Assembly: GCA_949293165.1 (NCBI GenBank)
Contig: CASFCW010000002.1
Coordinates: 1-56,994 of the forward strand
Source: an uncultured bacterium
GTDB lineage: Bacteria > Bacillota > Clostridia > Oscillospirales > Oscillospiraceae
Length of the DNA: 56,994 nucleotides
Direction of reading: 5' to 3'
Shown: positions 1 through 8,872 of the stretch, piece after piece
Numbering within the stretch: the first letter of the stretch is position 1
Layout of the letters: each line of letters starts with the position of its first letter
Made by a program: the position numbers and the translations under genes
The notes under the pieces: generated by a model
Database searches by the model: none
What the model saw: the letters and a program-made list of their open reading frames with translations, nothing else
Told to the model about the DNA's origin: nothing

Positions 1-2
1 GG

Positions 3-107
3 GCCGGCCTGATCCCCCAGTACGCCCCCATCACCCCCCAGGAGCTGATCCCCCTGTTCTCCTGGGCAAAGCTGCCCAAAGAGGACCTGGTATGTCCCAG
101 GCTGTAA
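3..107 (+). CDS. C-terminal end of an unidentified protein (cut by the window edge)
   Basis: An open frame runs from the first bases to a TAA stop and encodes about 34 residues, ending in VCPRL. A rho-independent terminator follows within 10 bases, which supports this being the true end of a plus-strand gene. The visible tail is proline-rich and has no motif I recognise, so no function is proposed. Confidence 0.5.
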   Translation, partial: AGLIPQYAPITPQELIPLFSWAKLPKEDLVCPRL

Positions 108-112
108 AAAAG

Positions 113-146
113 CGGTTCCCCACGGAGCTTCCGGGGGAACCGTTTT
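113..146 (+). terminator. Rho-independent terminator
   Basis: A 9-bp stem (CGGTTCCCC with GGGGGAACCG) is followed by a short T run (GTTTTGCTG). It closes the partial plus-strand gene. The A-rich sequence on its other side would also let it work for the converging amylase gene. Confidence 0.75.
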
Positions 147-158
147 GCTGTTATGTTG

Positions 159-1478
159 TTACCGCTCCATCCTCCAGTACCGGGCGGAGTAGGGGGGCAG
201 ATGGCTGCCGCCGCCGAAGTCGTGCTTCTCCCCGGTAATCAGGTCCCAGGCCAGGCCGCAGCCCGCGTCAAAATGGGCCACGTAGGGCTGGTTGTCGGCG
301 TTGATGGCCACCAGCACCCGCTGGCTGTCCGTCTTGCGCTCAAAAATGATCTGCCGGTTGGTGAGCACCACATTCCGGTAGGAGCCCCGGCACAGGGCGT
401 CGCTGCCCCGGCTAGCCTTGGTCAGAGCGGCAATCCAGTCGGTCAGGCCGTTCCACTCCGGCTTTTCCAGGGCGGGGCGCAGGTCGTCGTCGCTGCAGGC
501 CCCCTTCTCCCCGGTCATCCCCCACTCGCTGCCGTAATACAGCGCCGGGACACCGGGCATGCCCAGCAGCATGGCATAGATCAGGGGCAGATGCTCCGGG
601 TTGTTCAGCTTGCTGGCGATGCGGGTGACATCGTGGTTGTCCACGAAGGACAGCAGATGCGCCCCCTGATACAGCGTCCAGGGCTCCGGCCCAAACTGGC
701 GGGCCAGGCTGTGGCCGATTTCAAAGAGGTTTTTCTCGTTAAAGGCCGACCAAAGGCCCTTGTAGCACTCGTAGTTGGTGACAGAGTGGCACAGCTCCGG
801 CCCCATCCACCGCTTGTAGTCCCCGTGAAGCGTCTCCCCCATGAGGACAAAATCCGGCTTCAGGGTCTGGGTAAAGCCACGCAGCTGCCGAAGGTAGTCC
901 TGGGGCAGGCAGTAGGCCACATCCAGGCGCAGGCCGTCGATATCAAAGGCTTCCACCCAGTGGCGGATGGCCTGGAACTGGTGCTCCACCACCGCGGGAT
1001 TTTGCAGGTTCAGCTTGACCAGCTCATTGTGGCCCTCCCAGGCCTCATACCAAAAGCCATCGTTCCGGTCAGTATTGCCGCCGAAGTCGACGTGGAACCA
1101 GTCCTTATAAGGGCTGTCCCACTTCTTCTCCTGCACGTCCCGGAAAGCCCAAAAGCCCCGGCCCACGTGGTTGAACACGCCGTCCAGCATCACCCGCAGC
1201 CCCGCCTCGTGAAAGGCGCGGCAAACCCGGGCCAGATCCGCCTCCGTCCCCAGGCGGGGGTCCACCTGGAAGTAGTCCCGGGTATCGTAGCCGTGGCGGT
1301 CGCTGGCAAACACCGGGTTGAGCAGCACCGTGTCCGCACCCAGCTTTTGGATGTGCTCCACCCAGCCCAGCAGCCGGAGAATCCGGGGCTGAGGGGCCTG
1401 CCCCTCCTCAGGGAAGGCGGGGGCGCCGCACAGGCCCAGGGGATAGATCTGGTAAATCACCGCTTCGTCAAACCACAT
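159..1478 (-). CDS. GH13 alpha-amylase family glycosidase, cytoplasmic (cyclomaltodextrinase/neopullulanase-like)
   Basis: A 439-residue alpha-glucan hydrolase with no signal peptide, so it probably cuts maltodextrins inside the cell. All four GH13 signature regions are present: DGVFNH (residues 99-104), GLRLDVA (182-188, with the nucleophile Asp186), the acid/base Glu215 in MGETLHG, and FVDNHD (278-283). It starts MWFDEAVIYQIYPLG and has only a short C-terminal beta domain. The N-terminal starch-binding domain of classical neopullulanases is missing. The start is supported by AAAGGAG about 10 bases upstream. It stands alone between two terminators, so it is probably monocistronic. Exact linkage specificity cannot be read from the sequence. 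Confidence 0.88.
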   Translation of the reverse strand: MWFDEAVIYQIYPLGLCGAPAFPEEGQAPQPRILRLLGWVEHIQKLGADTVLLNPVFASDRHGYDTRDYFQVDPRLGTEADLARVCRAFHEAGLRVMLDGVFNHVGRGFWAFRDVQEKKWDSPYKDWFHVDFGGNTDRNDGFWYEAWEGHNELVKLNLQNPAVVEHQFQAIRHWVEAFDIDGLRLDVAYCLPQDYLRQLRGFTQTLKPDFVLMGETLHGDYKRWMGPELCHSVTNYECYKGLWSAFNEKNLFEIGHSLARQFGPEPWTLYQGAHLLSFVDNHDVTRIASKLNNPEHLPLIYAMLLGMPGVPALYYGSEWGMTGEKGACSDDDLRPALEKPEWNGLTDWIAALTKASRGSDALCRGSYRNVVLTNRQIIFERKTDSQRVLVAINADNQPYVAHFDAGCGLAWDLITGEKHDFGGGSHLPPYSARYWRMER

Positions 1479-1536
1479 ACAGGGAACGCTCCTTTCACTT
1501 TGCCCGCCTTCGGGCGACGGGGAAAGCGGCCAAAAT

Positions 1537-1586
1537 AAAAATCGGGTATCATAGCCGCTACGGGGCTATTATACCCGATTTTTTTA
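1537..1586 (-). terminator. Terminator of the phosphate regulon operon
   Basis: Long inverted repeat: ATCGGGTAT...ATACCCGAT with A and T runs on both sides. On the minus strand the stem is followed by a T run directly after the phoR stop codon, so it ends the pst-pho transcript. Confidence 0.85.
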
Positions 1587-3281
1587 TTCCCCGCAAGTAA
1601 CGCGCTCCCCCATCCGGGCGGGCAGCTCCAGGGTGATGGTTGTCCCCTCCCCCTCCCGGCTGTCCAGCTGGATCTGGCCGCCGTGAAGCTGCACGCCGTG
1701 CTTGACAATGGACAGGCCCAATCCCGTGCCGCCGATGGCCCGGGAATGGCTTTTGTCCACCCGGTAAAAGCGTTCAAACACCCGGCTGCAATCCTGGGCC
1801 GGGATTCCGATGCCGGTGTCCGACACCGTCACCCGCGCCCCCTGAGGGGCGGGGCTCACCTCCACGGTGACTCTGCCCCCCGGCCGGTTATACTTGATGG
1901 CGTTCTCACAGAGGTTGTACAGGATTTCATCCAGCACCCGGCGCAGGCCCGTCACCTCAACGGCGCTCCCCCCCACAGACACCGACACCTGGTTCTGCCG
2001 GGCGGCGTCCCCCAGGCGGGCGGCCACCTCGCCGGCCAGGGACAGCAGCTCCACCGGCTCCGGCTCCAGCCCGCCGGCGCCCTCGTCCAGCTGGGACAGG
2101 CGGATGATGTCCTCCACCAGGGCGATCAGCCGCTGGGCCTCCTGGTAAATATCGGCGGCGAAGCCGGGCACGTCCTGGCCCTTTACAATGCCGTTTTTCA
2201 TAATCTCCGCAATGCCGGAAATGGAGGTGAGGGGCGTTTTCAGCTCATGGGAGACGTTGGCGGTAAACTCCCGCCGCAGCTCCTCCCGCCGCTCCGCCTC
2301 CGTCACGTCCAGCAGCACGATGACGCCGCCGGCGGTTTTGCCCTCCTCCATTACAGGGTTTGCCAGCATCTGGCAGAAGCGGCCGTTGACGCTTAGCATC
2401 TGGCGGCTCTGCCGACCCTCCAGCAGCTCCTCCACCCCCCGGCGGAAGGCCTCGCTGCGGTTGAGCACCAGGGCGTTGACCTCCCCCACCGGCTCCCCGG
2501 CATTCAGCAGCCGCAGCGCCCCGGAGTTATGGGACAGCACATGGCCCTGGCCGTCCAGCAGGAGGAACCCTTCGGACATATTCTCCGTCAGGGCGGCAAA
2601 CTCCTGTTGGCGCTGGCGCAGGGCGGCCATCTGGCTGCGGATGGTCTCCTGCTGCCTGCGGAGGCGGCCCAGCAGGGGGGCCAGCTCGTCATAGGCGTCG
2701 CAGGCCTCCGGATGTTCCAAATCCAGGTCGGAGATAGGCTGGATGATCCGCCGGGCCAGCCGCCGGGCCATAAGGGCCGACAGCAGCAGGGCCAGCGCCA
2801 GGATCACCAGCACCGGCTGCACCATAGCCAGCAGAAGCACCCAAACGGTGCTCTGGGCGCTGGCCATGCGGATCACGCTGCCGTCGTCCAGCCGCTGGGT
2901 GGCGTACAGGGTCTGCTGGGCCAGGGTGCTGGAATACCGCCGGGCGGTGCCCGTCACCCCGTCCATGGCCTGGCGGATCTCCTCCCGGTCCCCATGGTTT
3001 TCCATGTCCGCGGGATCGGTAACGCTGTCGTACAGCACGGTGCCGTCTGACGCCACCCAGGTGATGCGGCTTTCCGTCCGCAGCCCGTCCAGATAGTCCT
3101 CCCCCTGGAGCTCCACCCCCTGGGAGACCAGCGTAGCCTCGGTAGCCAGGCTGTCCATCATCCGGTTGGTAAAGTATTGGTACAAAACCCCCAAAAACAA
3201 AAGGATGGACAGGGCCATCACCCCTACGGCCACCGCCACAGAGGCCCGGAAAAGCCTGCCCGTCATGGTTTGTCCGCCCAT
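1584..3281 (-). CDS. phoR: Phosphate-regulon sensor histidine kinase (PhoR-type)
   Basis: Membrane sensor kinase of 565 residues that autophosphorylates and passes phosphate to the response regulator encoded just upstream. One membrane segment lies near residues 10-35 and a second near 148-170, enclosing an extracytoplasmic domain of about 110 residues. A PAS-like domain follows (about 230-330), then the HisKA box with NVSHELKTPL, then the ATPase with CENAIKYN (N box), DTGIGIP (G1) and GGTGLGLSIVK (G2). The start has GGAGG ten bases upstream and lies 6 bases after the regulator gene. It is the last gene of the pst-pho operon, which makes the phosphate role firm although the kinase itself is generic. 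Confidence 0.9.
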   Translation of the reverse strand: MGGQTMTGRLFRASVAVAVGVMALSILLFLGVLYQYFTNRMMDSLATEATLVSQGVELQGEDYLDGLRTESRITWVASDGTVLYDSVTDPADMENHGDREEIRQAMDGVTGTARRYSSTLAQQTLYATQRLDDGSVIRMASAQSTVWVLLLAMVQPVLVILALALLLSALMARRLARRIIQPISDLDLEHPEACDAYDELAPLLGRLRRQQETIRSQMAALRQRQQEFAALTENMSEGFLLLDGQGHVLSHNSGALRLLNAGEPVGEVNALVLNRSEAFRRGVEELLEGRQSRQMLSVNGRFCQMLANPVMEEGKTAGGVIVLLDVTEAERREELRREFTANVSHELKTPLTSISGIAEIMKNGIVKGQDVPGFAADIYQEAQRLIALVEDIIRLSQLDEGAGGLEPEPVELLSLAGEVAARLGDAARQNQVSVSVGGSAVEVTGLRRVLDEILYNLCENAIKYNRPGGRVTVEVSPAPQGARVTVSDTGIGIPAQDCSRVFERFYRVDKSHSRAIGGTGLGLSIVKHGVQLHGGQIQLDSREGEGTTITLELPARMGERVTCGE

Positions 3282-3287
3282 ATATGT

Positions 3288-3971
3288 CTATCCTCCGCTG
3301 ATCTTGTAGCCCACGCCCCGCACGGTCTCGATGCAGCCGCCAGCCTCCCCCAGCTTCTGGCGCAGGGTGCGGATGTGCACGTCCACCGTCCGGCTGGCGC
3401 CGTCGAATTCATAGCCCCAAATGATGTTGAGCAGCTGATCCCGGGTAAACACCGTGCCCGGCCGCTCCAGCAGCAGGCACAGCACCTGGTACTCCTTCAG
3501 CGTCAGGGTTACGTCCTGCCCATTTACCCGCACAATGTGCCGGGCGGGGTCCACATACAAGCTGCCCAGGGTGTAGGTGCGCTCCTCCTGCCGCTCCTGC
3601 CCCCCGTGGCGCAGGGCGGCCCGCACCCGGGCCATCAGCTCCATCATGCCGAAGGGCTTGGCCACGTAGTCGTCCGCCCCCTCGTCCAGGCCCAGGACTT
3701 TGTCGTACTCCGTACTTTTGGCGGTGAGCAGGATCACCGGCAGGTTCCCGCCCCCGGGCATCCCCCGCAGGCGGCGGAGCACCTGAAGCCCGTCCTCCTC
3801 CGGCAGCATGATGTCCAGCAGCACCAGCTGGGGCCGCTTCCCCTGAAACGCCTGCCAGAATTCCGACGGACGCTCGAAGCCCTCCGCCTCCATCCCCTGG
3901 CTTTGCAGGGTGTAAATCACCAGTTTTCGGATGCTGGCGTCATCCTCCAACACATAGATCACTGCGCTCAC
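3288..3971 (-). CDS. phoB: Phosphate-regulon response regulator (PhoB/PhoP, OmpR family)
   Basis: A 227-residue two-component regulator. The receiver domain has the acidic pair in LEDDAS, the phosphoacceptor aspartate in LLDIMLPEEDG, the switch threonine in LLTAKS and the lysine of AKPFGMMEL. The C-terminal half is a winged helix of the OmpR type (TVDVHIRTLRQKLG, VRGVGYKI). It probably binds the repeated boxes in front of pstS. The start is GTG with GGAAGG just upstream. A hairpin occupies the 47-base gap after phoU, which may set its level apart from the transporter genes. Confidence 0.92.
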   Translation of the reverse strand: MSAVIYVLEDDASIRKLVIYTLQSQGMEAEGFERPSEFWQAFQGKRPQLVLLDIMLPEEDGLQVLRRLRGMPGGGNLPVILLTAKSTEYDKVLGLDEGADDYVAKPFGMMELMARVRAALRHGGQERQEERTYTLGSLYVDPARHIVRVNGQDVTLTLKEYQVLCLLLERPGTVFTRDQLLNIIWGYEFDGASRTVDVHIRTLRQKLGEAGGCIETVRGVGYKISGG

Positions 3972-3984
3972 CTATCCTTCCAAG

Positions 3985-4015
3985 AAAGGGACAGCGGCAG
4001 CCCGTCTGTCCCTTT
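3985..4015 (-). other. Intercistronic hairpin between phoU and phoB
   Basis: A 10-bp perfect stem, AAAGGGACAG with CTGTCCCTTT and an 11-base loop, fills most of the gap between the phoU stop and the phoB ribosome site. No T run follows on the minus strand, so it is more likely a processing, stability or partial attenuation element than a full terminator. Confidence 0.6.
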
Positions 4016-4018
4016 CCA

Positions 4019-4666
4019 TTATGCCTTTCCTCCGCTGTGGCAGCCGGTGATGGAATACTCCACCCACTCGGCCAGGTTCACCGCGTGGTCGCCGATCCGC
4101 TCAAAGTATTTGGCGATCATCAGGATATCCACACACAGCTCCCCGTTGTCGCCCCCGCCGATGCGCTGGATCAGGGTTTGCTTCACCGCCAGGAACATGC
4201 TGTCAATCTCGTCGTCCTGGGCAATGACCCGCCGGGCCAGCTCCAGATCCTTCCGCACGAAGGACTCCACGCTCTCTGTCACCATGGCGATGGCGCCCCT
4301 GGCCATCTCCCCCAGGGGGATGTCCGCCGGGATGGGGCTGTTTTGAATATCCCGGGCGATTTCAGCGATATCGGCGGCCTGATCCCCGATGCGCTCCATG
4401 TCGGAAATCATTTTCAGCGCGGCGGAGATGGTCCGCAGGTCCCGGGCCACCGGCTGCTGCTGCAGCAGCATGCGCATGCACAGCCCCTCAATGATCCGCT
4501 CGCTCTGGTCGATCTCCCGCTCGGCGGCGTAGGCCGTCTCCCGCAGGGCGGCGTCCCGCTCCATCAGGGCCTTGGCGGCGGCGGAGATAGACTCCTCGCA
4601 CAGGGCCCCCATTTTAATCAGCTCCACATTCAGCTGCTCCAGCTGCTCGTTGAATCTGTCCCGCAT
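4019..4666 (-). CDS. phoU: Phosphate transport system accessory protein PhoU
   Basis: A 215-residue all-helical protein with the two PhoU three-helix repeats. The family restrains the PhoR sensor when phosphate is plentiful by linking it to the Pst transporter. Recognisable family signatures include MERIGDQAADIAEIA in the first repeat and AKYFERIGDHAVNLAEWVEY in the second, the metal-coordinating E/D-x-x-x-D type motifs. Its start codon overlaps the pstB stop by one base (TAATG), so the two are translationally coupled. Confidence 0.95.
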   Translation of the reverse strand: MRDRFNEQLEQLNVELIKMGALCEESISAAAKALMERDAALRETAYAAEREIDQSERIIEGLCMRMLLQQQPVARDLRTISAALKMISDMERIGDQAADIAEIARDIQNSPIPADIPLGEMARGAIAMVTESVESFVRKDLELARRVIAQDDEIDSMFLAVKQTLIQRIGGGDNGELCVDILMIAKYFERIGDHAVNLAEWVEYSITGCHSGGKA

Positions 4667-5427
4667 TATCCAAACCTCCCCGTGATGTAATCCTCCGTTT
4701 TCTGGTTCCTGGGCATGGAGAAAATCTGCTCCGTGTCGCCGTATTCAATCAGCTCCCCCAGGAGGAAGAAGGCGGTTTTGTCGGAGATGCGGGCGGCCTG
4801 CTGCATATTGTGGGTGACCATGATGATACTATAATCCTTTTTCAGCTCCACCGCAAGGTCTTCAATCTTACTGGTGGAGATAGGGTCCAGGGCAGAGGTA
4901 GCCTCGTCCATGAGCAGCACGTCGGGCTTCACCGCCAGGGCCCGGGCAATGCACAGCCGCTGCTGCTGGCCGCCGGACAGGCCCAGGGCGGACTTTTTCA
5001 GCCGGTCCTTCACCTCGTCCCAGATGGCGGCCCCTCTCAGGGACTCCTCCACAATTTCGTCCAGCTTCACCTTGCTGCGGATGCCGTGGGTGCGGGGGCC
5101 GTAGGCCACGTTGTCATAGATGGACATGGGGAAGGGGTTGGGCTTTTGAAACACCATGCCGATGCGCTTTCTCAGGTCGGTCACATCCCGGCCGGCGGCG
5201 TAGACGTCCTCCCCCCGGTAAAAGAGGGACCCCTCAATGCGGACGCTGGGGATCAGGTCGTTCATGCGGTTGATGCTCCGCAGGAAGGTGGACTTTCCGC
5301 AGCCGGAAGGGCCGATGAGGGCGGTAATCTGATGCTCCGGAATCTCCATGCTGATGGATTTCAGAGCGTGGTTTTCTCCATAATACAGGTTCAGATCCTG
5401 AGCCTGAAGAATGACAGTTTCATTCAT
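4666..5427 (-). CDS. pstB: Phosphate ABC transporter ATPase PstB
   Basis: ATP-hydrolysing subunit of the high-affinity phosphate importer, 253 residues, the usual size. Walker A is GPSGCGKST (about 39-47), followed by the Q-loop region [10 protein letters not shown] typical of PstB, the ABC signature LSGGQQQR, Walker [13 protein letters not shown], and the switch histidine in [11 protein letters not shown]. It follows pstA by 11 bases and overlaps phoU by one base. Confidence 0.97.
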   Translation of the reverse strand: MNETVILQAQDLNLYYGENHALKSISMEIPEHQITALIGPSGCGKSTFLRSINRMNDLIPSVRIEGSLFYRGEDVYAAGRDVTDLRKRIGMVFQKPNPFPMSIYDNVAYGPRTHGIRSKVKLDEIVEESLRGAAIWDEVKDRLKKSALGLSGGQQQRLCIARALAVKPDVLLMDEATSALDPISTSKIEDLAVELKKDYSIIMVTHNMQQAARISDKTAFFLLGELIEYGDTEQIFSMPRNQKTEDYITGRFG

Positions 5428-5438
5428 CCTTTGATTTC

Positions 5439-6353
5439 CTACCTTTCCTTCTTTCTCAGGCCCTTCCCCACCAGCTTGGCCGCCAGGTTGATGACCAGCG
5501 TGATCACCAGCAGCACCACAGCCACGGAAAAGGCCAGGTCAAAGTCCGCCCGCTCCTTGGCGTAGACGTACAGGGCCACGGTGAGGGTGGAGCCGGAGCT
5601 TTGCAGCAGGCTGGACAGGCCGTCCCGGAAGTAGTCCTGCATGGTCATGCTCATGCCCACCGTATACAGCAGCACCGCCGACTCGCCCACGATGCGGCCG
5701 ATGGCCAGGATGCAGCCGGTGACGATGCCGTCCACCGAGGAGGGCAGCACCACGGTGCGGATCATGTGCCATTTGCCCGCGCCCAGGCCCAGGGAGCCTT
5801 CCCGGTAGCTTTGGGGCACCGTTTTCAGGGACTCCTGGGTGGTGCGGATGATGGTGGGCAGGTTCATAATCACCAGGGTCATGGAGCCGGCAATCAGGGT
5901 CTTGCCCATGCCCAGCGCCTCCCCGAAGATGAGCACGCCCACCAGGGCGTACAGGATGGAGGGGATGCCGGCCAGGGTCTCGGTGGCGTACTCGATGGCA
6001 GTCACCAGGCGGTGGTTGGTGGCGTACTCCGTCAGATAGACGGCGGCGCCCACCCCCAGGGGCAGCACCACCACCAGGGTGGCCACAATCACATACAGCG
6101 TATTTTGGATGGCGGGGAGGATGCCCTCCACATCGTTGAGCACGCTTTCCTCCGAGGTGAGGAACTCCCACGTCAGGTTGGGCAGCCCCTTGTAGAAGAT
6201 GTAGCCCAGCAGGAACACCAGCAGCGCCACCACCAGCCCGGCGGCAGTGTAAACCAGGGTCCGCATCCCCACCTCATAGGCCCGGCGCCGGGGGGACAGG
6301 CCCTCCTTTTTCCCGGGCAGGACGGGGAGCTCCCCCGCGATGGAATTGGTCAT
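5439..6353 (-). CDS. pstA: Phosphate ABC transporter permease PstA
   Basis: Membrane permease of 304 residues with about six transmembrane segments and the cytoplasmic coupling loop around [21 protein letters not shown], the EAA-type motif that contacts PstB. A leading segment of about 30 polar residues precedes the first membrane helix. The start is placed by AGGAGG nine bases upstream, which lies inside the end of pstC. The gap between the two genes is only 4 bases. Confidence 0.95.
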   Translation of the reverse strand: MTNSIAGELPVLPGKKEGLSPRRRAYEVGMRTLVYTAAGLVVALLVFLLGYIFYKGLPNLTWEFLTSEESVLNDVEGILPAIQNTLYVIVATLVVVLPLGVGAAVYLTEYATNHRLVTAIEYATETLAGIPSILYALVGVLIFGEALGMGKTLIAGSMTLVIMNLPTIIRTTQESLKTVPQSYREGSLGLGAGKWHMIRTVVLPSSVDGIVTGCILAIGRIVGESAVLLYTVGMSMTMQDYFRDGLSSLLQSSGSTLTVALYVYAKERADFDLAFSVAVVLLVITLVINLAAKLVGKGLRKKER

Positions 6354-6357
6354 GGCT

Positions 6358-7266
6358 TCAGTCCTCCTTGCTCCGCTTCAAAAATACATTCAGCAGCACA
6401 TTGATGCACATGATAAACAGGAACAGCACAAGCCCGATGGAAAACAGGGCCTGGCGCTGCAAGCCGCTGGAATAGGACAGCTCGCTGGCGATGCCGGTGG
6501 TGAGGAACTTCACGCTGGTCAGCAGGCCGGGCATATTGGCCACGTTGCCCGCCACCATCAGGATGGCCATGGCCTCGCCGATGGCCCGCCCCACACCCAG
6601 CACCACCGCGGCGGCGATGCCGCTTTTGGCGGCGGGGGCGCTGACCCGGAAATAGGTTTCCAGCTCGGTGGCCCCAAGGGCCAGGCTGGCCTCCTCATAT
6701 TCCCGGGGCACCGCCTTCAGGGCGGTTTCGGAGACGGATATGATGGAGGGCAGGATCATTACCGCCAGCACTACAATGGCGGCCAGCAGGCTCTCGCCGG
6801 CGGGGGTGTGGAAGGTCTCCCGGATCAGGGGCACCAGCACCATCATGCCCACCAGGCCGTAAACCAGGGAGGGGATGCCCGCCAGCAGATCCACCACCGG
6901 GCGGATCACCCCGGCCACCCTGGGGGAGGCCACCTTGGCCAGGTAGACGGCGGTGAGGAAGCCCACCGGCACGCCGATCAGGATAGCGCCGGCAGTGCCG
7001 TAAACGGAGGTGAGGATCATGGGCAGGATTCCAAAGGCGGGGTCAGTCTTGTGGGTGGATTCCCACCGGGTGCCGAAGAGGAAATCCACAAGGCCGATTT
7101 CCCGGATGGCCGGCAGGCCGGACAGGATCAAATAAACCGTAATCAGCAGGACAAAAACGATGGCGATAAAGCCGCAGAGGAAGAACACGCCCTGCATGAC
7201 GCCCTCCATCGCCTTTTTCCCCTTCCCTCTGCGCTTGACCACGGAGGCCATTGGAGCTTCTTTCAT
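6358..7266 (-). CDS. pstC: Phosphate ABC transporter permease PstC
   Basis: Second permease of the phosphate importer, about 302 residues, with six predicted membrane helices and the coupling loop EYEEASLALGATELETYFRV. The frame stays open to an upstream TTG, but the ATG at 7266 has AAAGG nine bases upstream and is the better start. It pairs with PstA to form the channel. A strong hairpin separates it from pstS, the usual arrangement that lets the binding protein be made in excess. Confidence 0.94.
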   Translation of the reverse strand: MKEAPMASVVKRRGKGKKAMEGVMQGVFFLCGFIAIVFVLLITVYLILSGLPAIREIGLVDFLFGTRWESTHKTDPAFGILPMILTSVYGTAGAILIGVPVGFLTAVYLAKVASPRVAGVIRPVVDLLAGIPSLVYGLVGMMVLVPLIRETFHTPAGESLLAAIVVLAVMILPSIISVSETALKAVPREYEEASLALGATELETYFRVSAPAAKSGIAAAVVLGVGRAIGEAMAILMVAGNVANMPGLLTSVKFLTTGIASELSYSSGLQRQALFSIGLVLFLFIMCINVLLNVFLKRSKED

Positions 7267-7301
7267 AACAACCAACCTTTATCTCAAAATCCAGCTTCTC
7301 G

Positions 7302-7388
7302 GCTGAACAAGGGACACGGATCAGGCCCGTGCCCCTTGTTCAGCGGGGAAGGACCCCCTCCCGGGCGGCCCAAAGGGGAACCGCCCGG
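7302..7388 (-). other. Two hairpins between pstS and pstC
   Basis: After the pstS stop come CCGGGCGG/CCGCCCGG (7361-7388) and then a 12-bp-arm hairpin, GCTGAACAAGGG with CCCCTTGTTCAGC (7302-7344). Neither is followed by a T run on the minus strand. They probably protect the pstS messenger end or partly stop transcription before the membrane genes. Confidence 0.65.
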
Positions 7389-7402
7389 AAGGATCTGTAT
7401 CA

Positions 7403-8269
7403 TCAGCCCTTGGGGGACACGGCGCCGGCGGCGGCGATGTACTGGGCGCTGTCGGCGCTCATGGCGAAGTCCAGGAAGGCCTGGGCGGCCTCAGACAGCT
7501 CCACACCCTCCTTGGTCACCATGACGAAGGGGCGCTGGATGGCGTAGCTGCCGTCCTTCACCGTCTCCTCGGAGGGAGCCACGCCCTCCACCTTCAGGGC
7601 CACCACGGAGTCGTCCACAGCGGACAGGGAGGCGTAGCCGATGGCGTTGGGGTTGTTGGCCACGGCGCCCACCATGTCGCCGGTGGAGGAGTATTCGTTG
7701 GTGTAGACGCACACGTCCTCCACGCCCACAATCTCCTCAAAGGCGCCCCGGGTGCCGGAGCCGGACTCACGGCCGAACACGGCGATCTCTCCGTCGGCGC
7801 CGCCCACCTCAGACCAGTTGGTGATCTCGCCGGAGAAGATCTGGGCAATCTGCTCCACAGTCAGGTCGGCGGTGGTGTTCCCGGGGTTGACCACGACGGC
7901 CACGCCGTCCAGGGCCACCACGTTCTCCACGGCCCCCTGCTCCTTCTCCTCGTCCTTCAGGGCGCGGGAGGAAAGGCCGATATCCACGGTGCCGTTGAGC
8001 ACGTTGGTGATGCCGGAGCCGGAGCCGGAACCGGTGTAGTTGACGGTTACGTTGGGCTGCTCAGCCTTGAAGGTCTCCTGCAGCACAGCCATTACGTCGG
8101 CCATGGAGGTGGAGCCGTCGGTATTCACCACGCCGGTGATGGAGGTGGTCTCCCCCTGCTGCTGGGACTGGGAGCCGGCGCCCCCAGAGGTGGCGGGGTC
8201 GCCGCCGCAGGCGGTGAGCAGGCCCAGGGTCATCATCATGGAAAGGCCGAGACAGGTCATCTTTTTCAT
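7403..8269 (-). CDS. pstS: Phosphate-binding lipoprotein PstS
   Basis: Extracellular phosphate receptor of the Pst importer, about 288 residues. A lipoprotein signal peptide (MKKMTCLGLSMMMTLGLLTAC) ends in the lipobox LTAC, so the mature protein is anchored through that cysteine. Phosphate-site motifs of the family are visible: TGSGSGSGITNVLNG, GLSSRALKDEE and the GRESGSGTRGAFEE loop. The ATG at 8269 or the one three codons upstream (8278) could start translation; AAAGGAG lies just before both. The gene opens the pst operon and has Pho-box repeats upstream. Confidence 0.95.
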   Translation of the reverse strand: MKKMTCLGLSMMMTLGLLTACGGDPATSGGAGSQSQQQGETTSITGVVNTDGSTSMADVMAVLQETFKAEQPNVTVNYTGSGSGSGITNVLNGTVDIGLSSRALKDEEKEQGAVENVVALDGVAVVVNPGNTTADLTVEQIAQIFSGEITNWSEVGGADGEIAVFGRESGSGTRGAFEEIVGVEDVCVYTNEYSSTGDMVGAVANNPNAIGYASLSAVDDSVVALKVEGVAPSEETVKDGSYAIQRPFVMVTKEGVELSEAAQAFLDFAMSADSAQYIAAAGAVSPKG

Positions 8270-8323
8270 AGAAATCATATCTCCTTTTTGTTCAATGGTA
8301 GGCATTTCTGCTTTGCGTAGCCC

Positions 8324-8401
8324 AGTATAGGAAACCCATGTAAAATGAGAAAGCACCGCCATGTTAAATCCAGGTAAAATCCCATGTAAAATAAGTAAAA
8401 T
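8324..8401 (-). promoter_or_regulatory. pstS promoter with a PhoP-box array
   Basis: Read on the minus strand, the sequence holds repeats of TTTTACATGG type: 8336-8346, 8359-8369 (TTTAACATGG), 8370-8380 (TTTTACCTGG), 8382-8392 and a partial copy ending at 8401. Starts are 23, 11 and 12 bases apart, which places them on one face of the helix. They resemble the TTAACA-type direct repeats bound by PhoP in Firmicutes. A TATACT -10 box lies at 8324-8329. No good -35 box is visible, as expected for an activated promoter. Confidence 0.8.
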
Positions 8402-8415
8402 GCCCTGTATCGGGC

Positions 8416-8447
8416 AAAAAAAGACGGACGGCGCCGCCGCCGTCCGC
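8416..8447 (-). terminator. Terminator of the DUF378 gene
   Basis: On the minus strand GGACGGCG...CGCCGTCC is followed by a run of seven T. It lies 34 bases past the stop of the DUF378 gene and shields the pstS promoter from read-through. Confidence 0.85.
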
Positions 8448-8480
8448 TTTCCCCCGCCGGGCAGGCATGCTGCCGGCCCG

Positions 8481-8687
8481 TCAGTCCTTTTTGTCCATTG
8501 TATCCCGAAACAGCAGGGAAATGCACCAGATCGCAGCCAGACCGATGACCGTATAGATGATCCGGCTGATCATGCTGGCCGAACCGCCCAGGGCAAAGGC
8601 CACCAGATCGAACTGGAACAGACCCACGCTGCCCCAGTTCAAGCCGCCGATGATGACCAGGGCCAGGGCAATCTTATCCAATAGCAT
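8481..8687 (-). CDS. DUF378 family small membrane protein (YuzA-like)
   Basis: A 68-residue protein with two hydrophobic segments (about 5-30 and 38-60). The first helix carries ALVIIGGLNWGSVGLF, the hallmark of the DUF378 family, and the second contains RIIYTVIGLAAIW. The family is widespread in Firmicutes and has no established function. The start ATG is followed by LLDKIALAL and the reading frame has its own terminator, so it is a single-gene unit. Confidence 0.88.
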   Translation of the reverse strand: MLLDKIALALVIIGGLNWGSVGLFQFDLVAFALGGSASMISRIIYTVIGLAAIWCISLLFRDTMDKKD

Positions 8688-8802
8688 GTTTGTGTCCCTC
8701 CTCTCCGTCCTCAGGTTTCCCCCCTAGTATGTTCGTCCCTCCGGTGAAGTATTCCTGATCCCAGGCCGCGAGGCAAAAATTTTTAATTTTTATCTTGTCC
8801 CC

Positions 8803-8831
8803 TTTACATCCCCCCCGTTTTAGAGTACACT
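8803..8831 (+). promoter_or_regulatory. Predicted sigma-A promoter of ireB
   Basis: TTTACA and TACACT separated by 17 bases, about 40 bases before the ireB start codon. An A/T-rich stretch lies just upstream (8775-8795). Confidence 0.6.
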
Positions 8832-8872
8832 AAAGGCAGCTGTTCCACGCATTGAGTCAGGAGGTGTATTAG

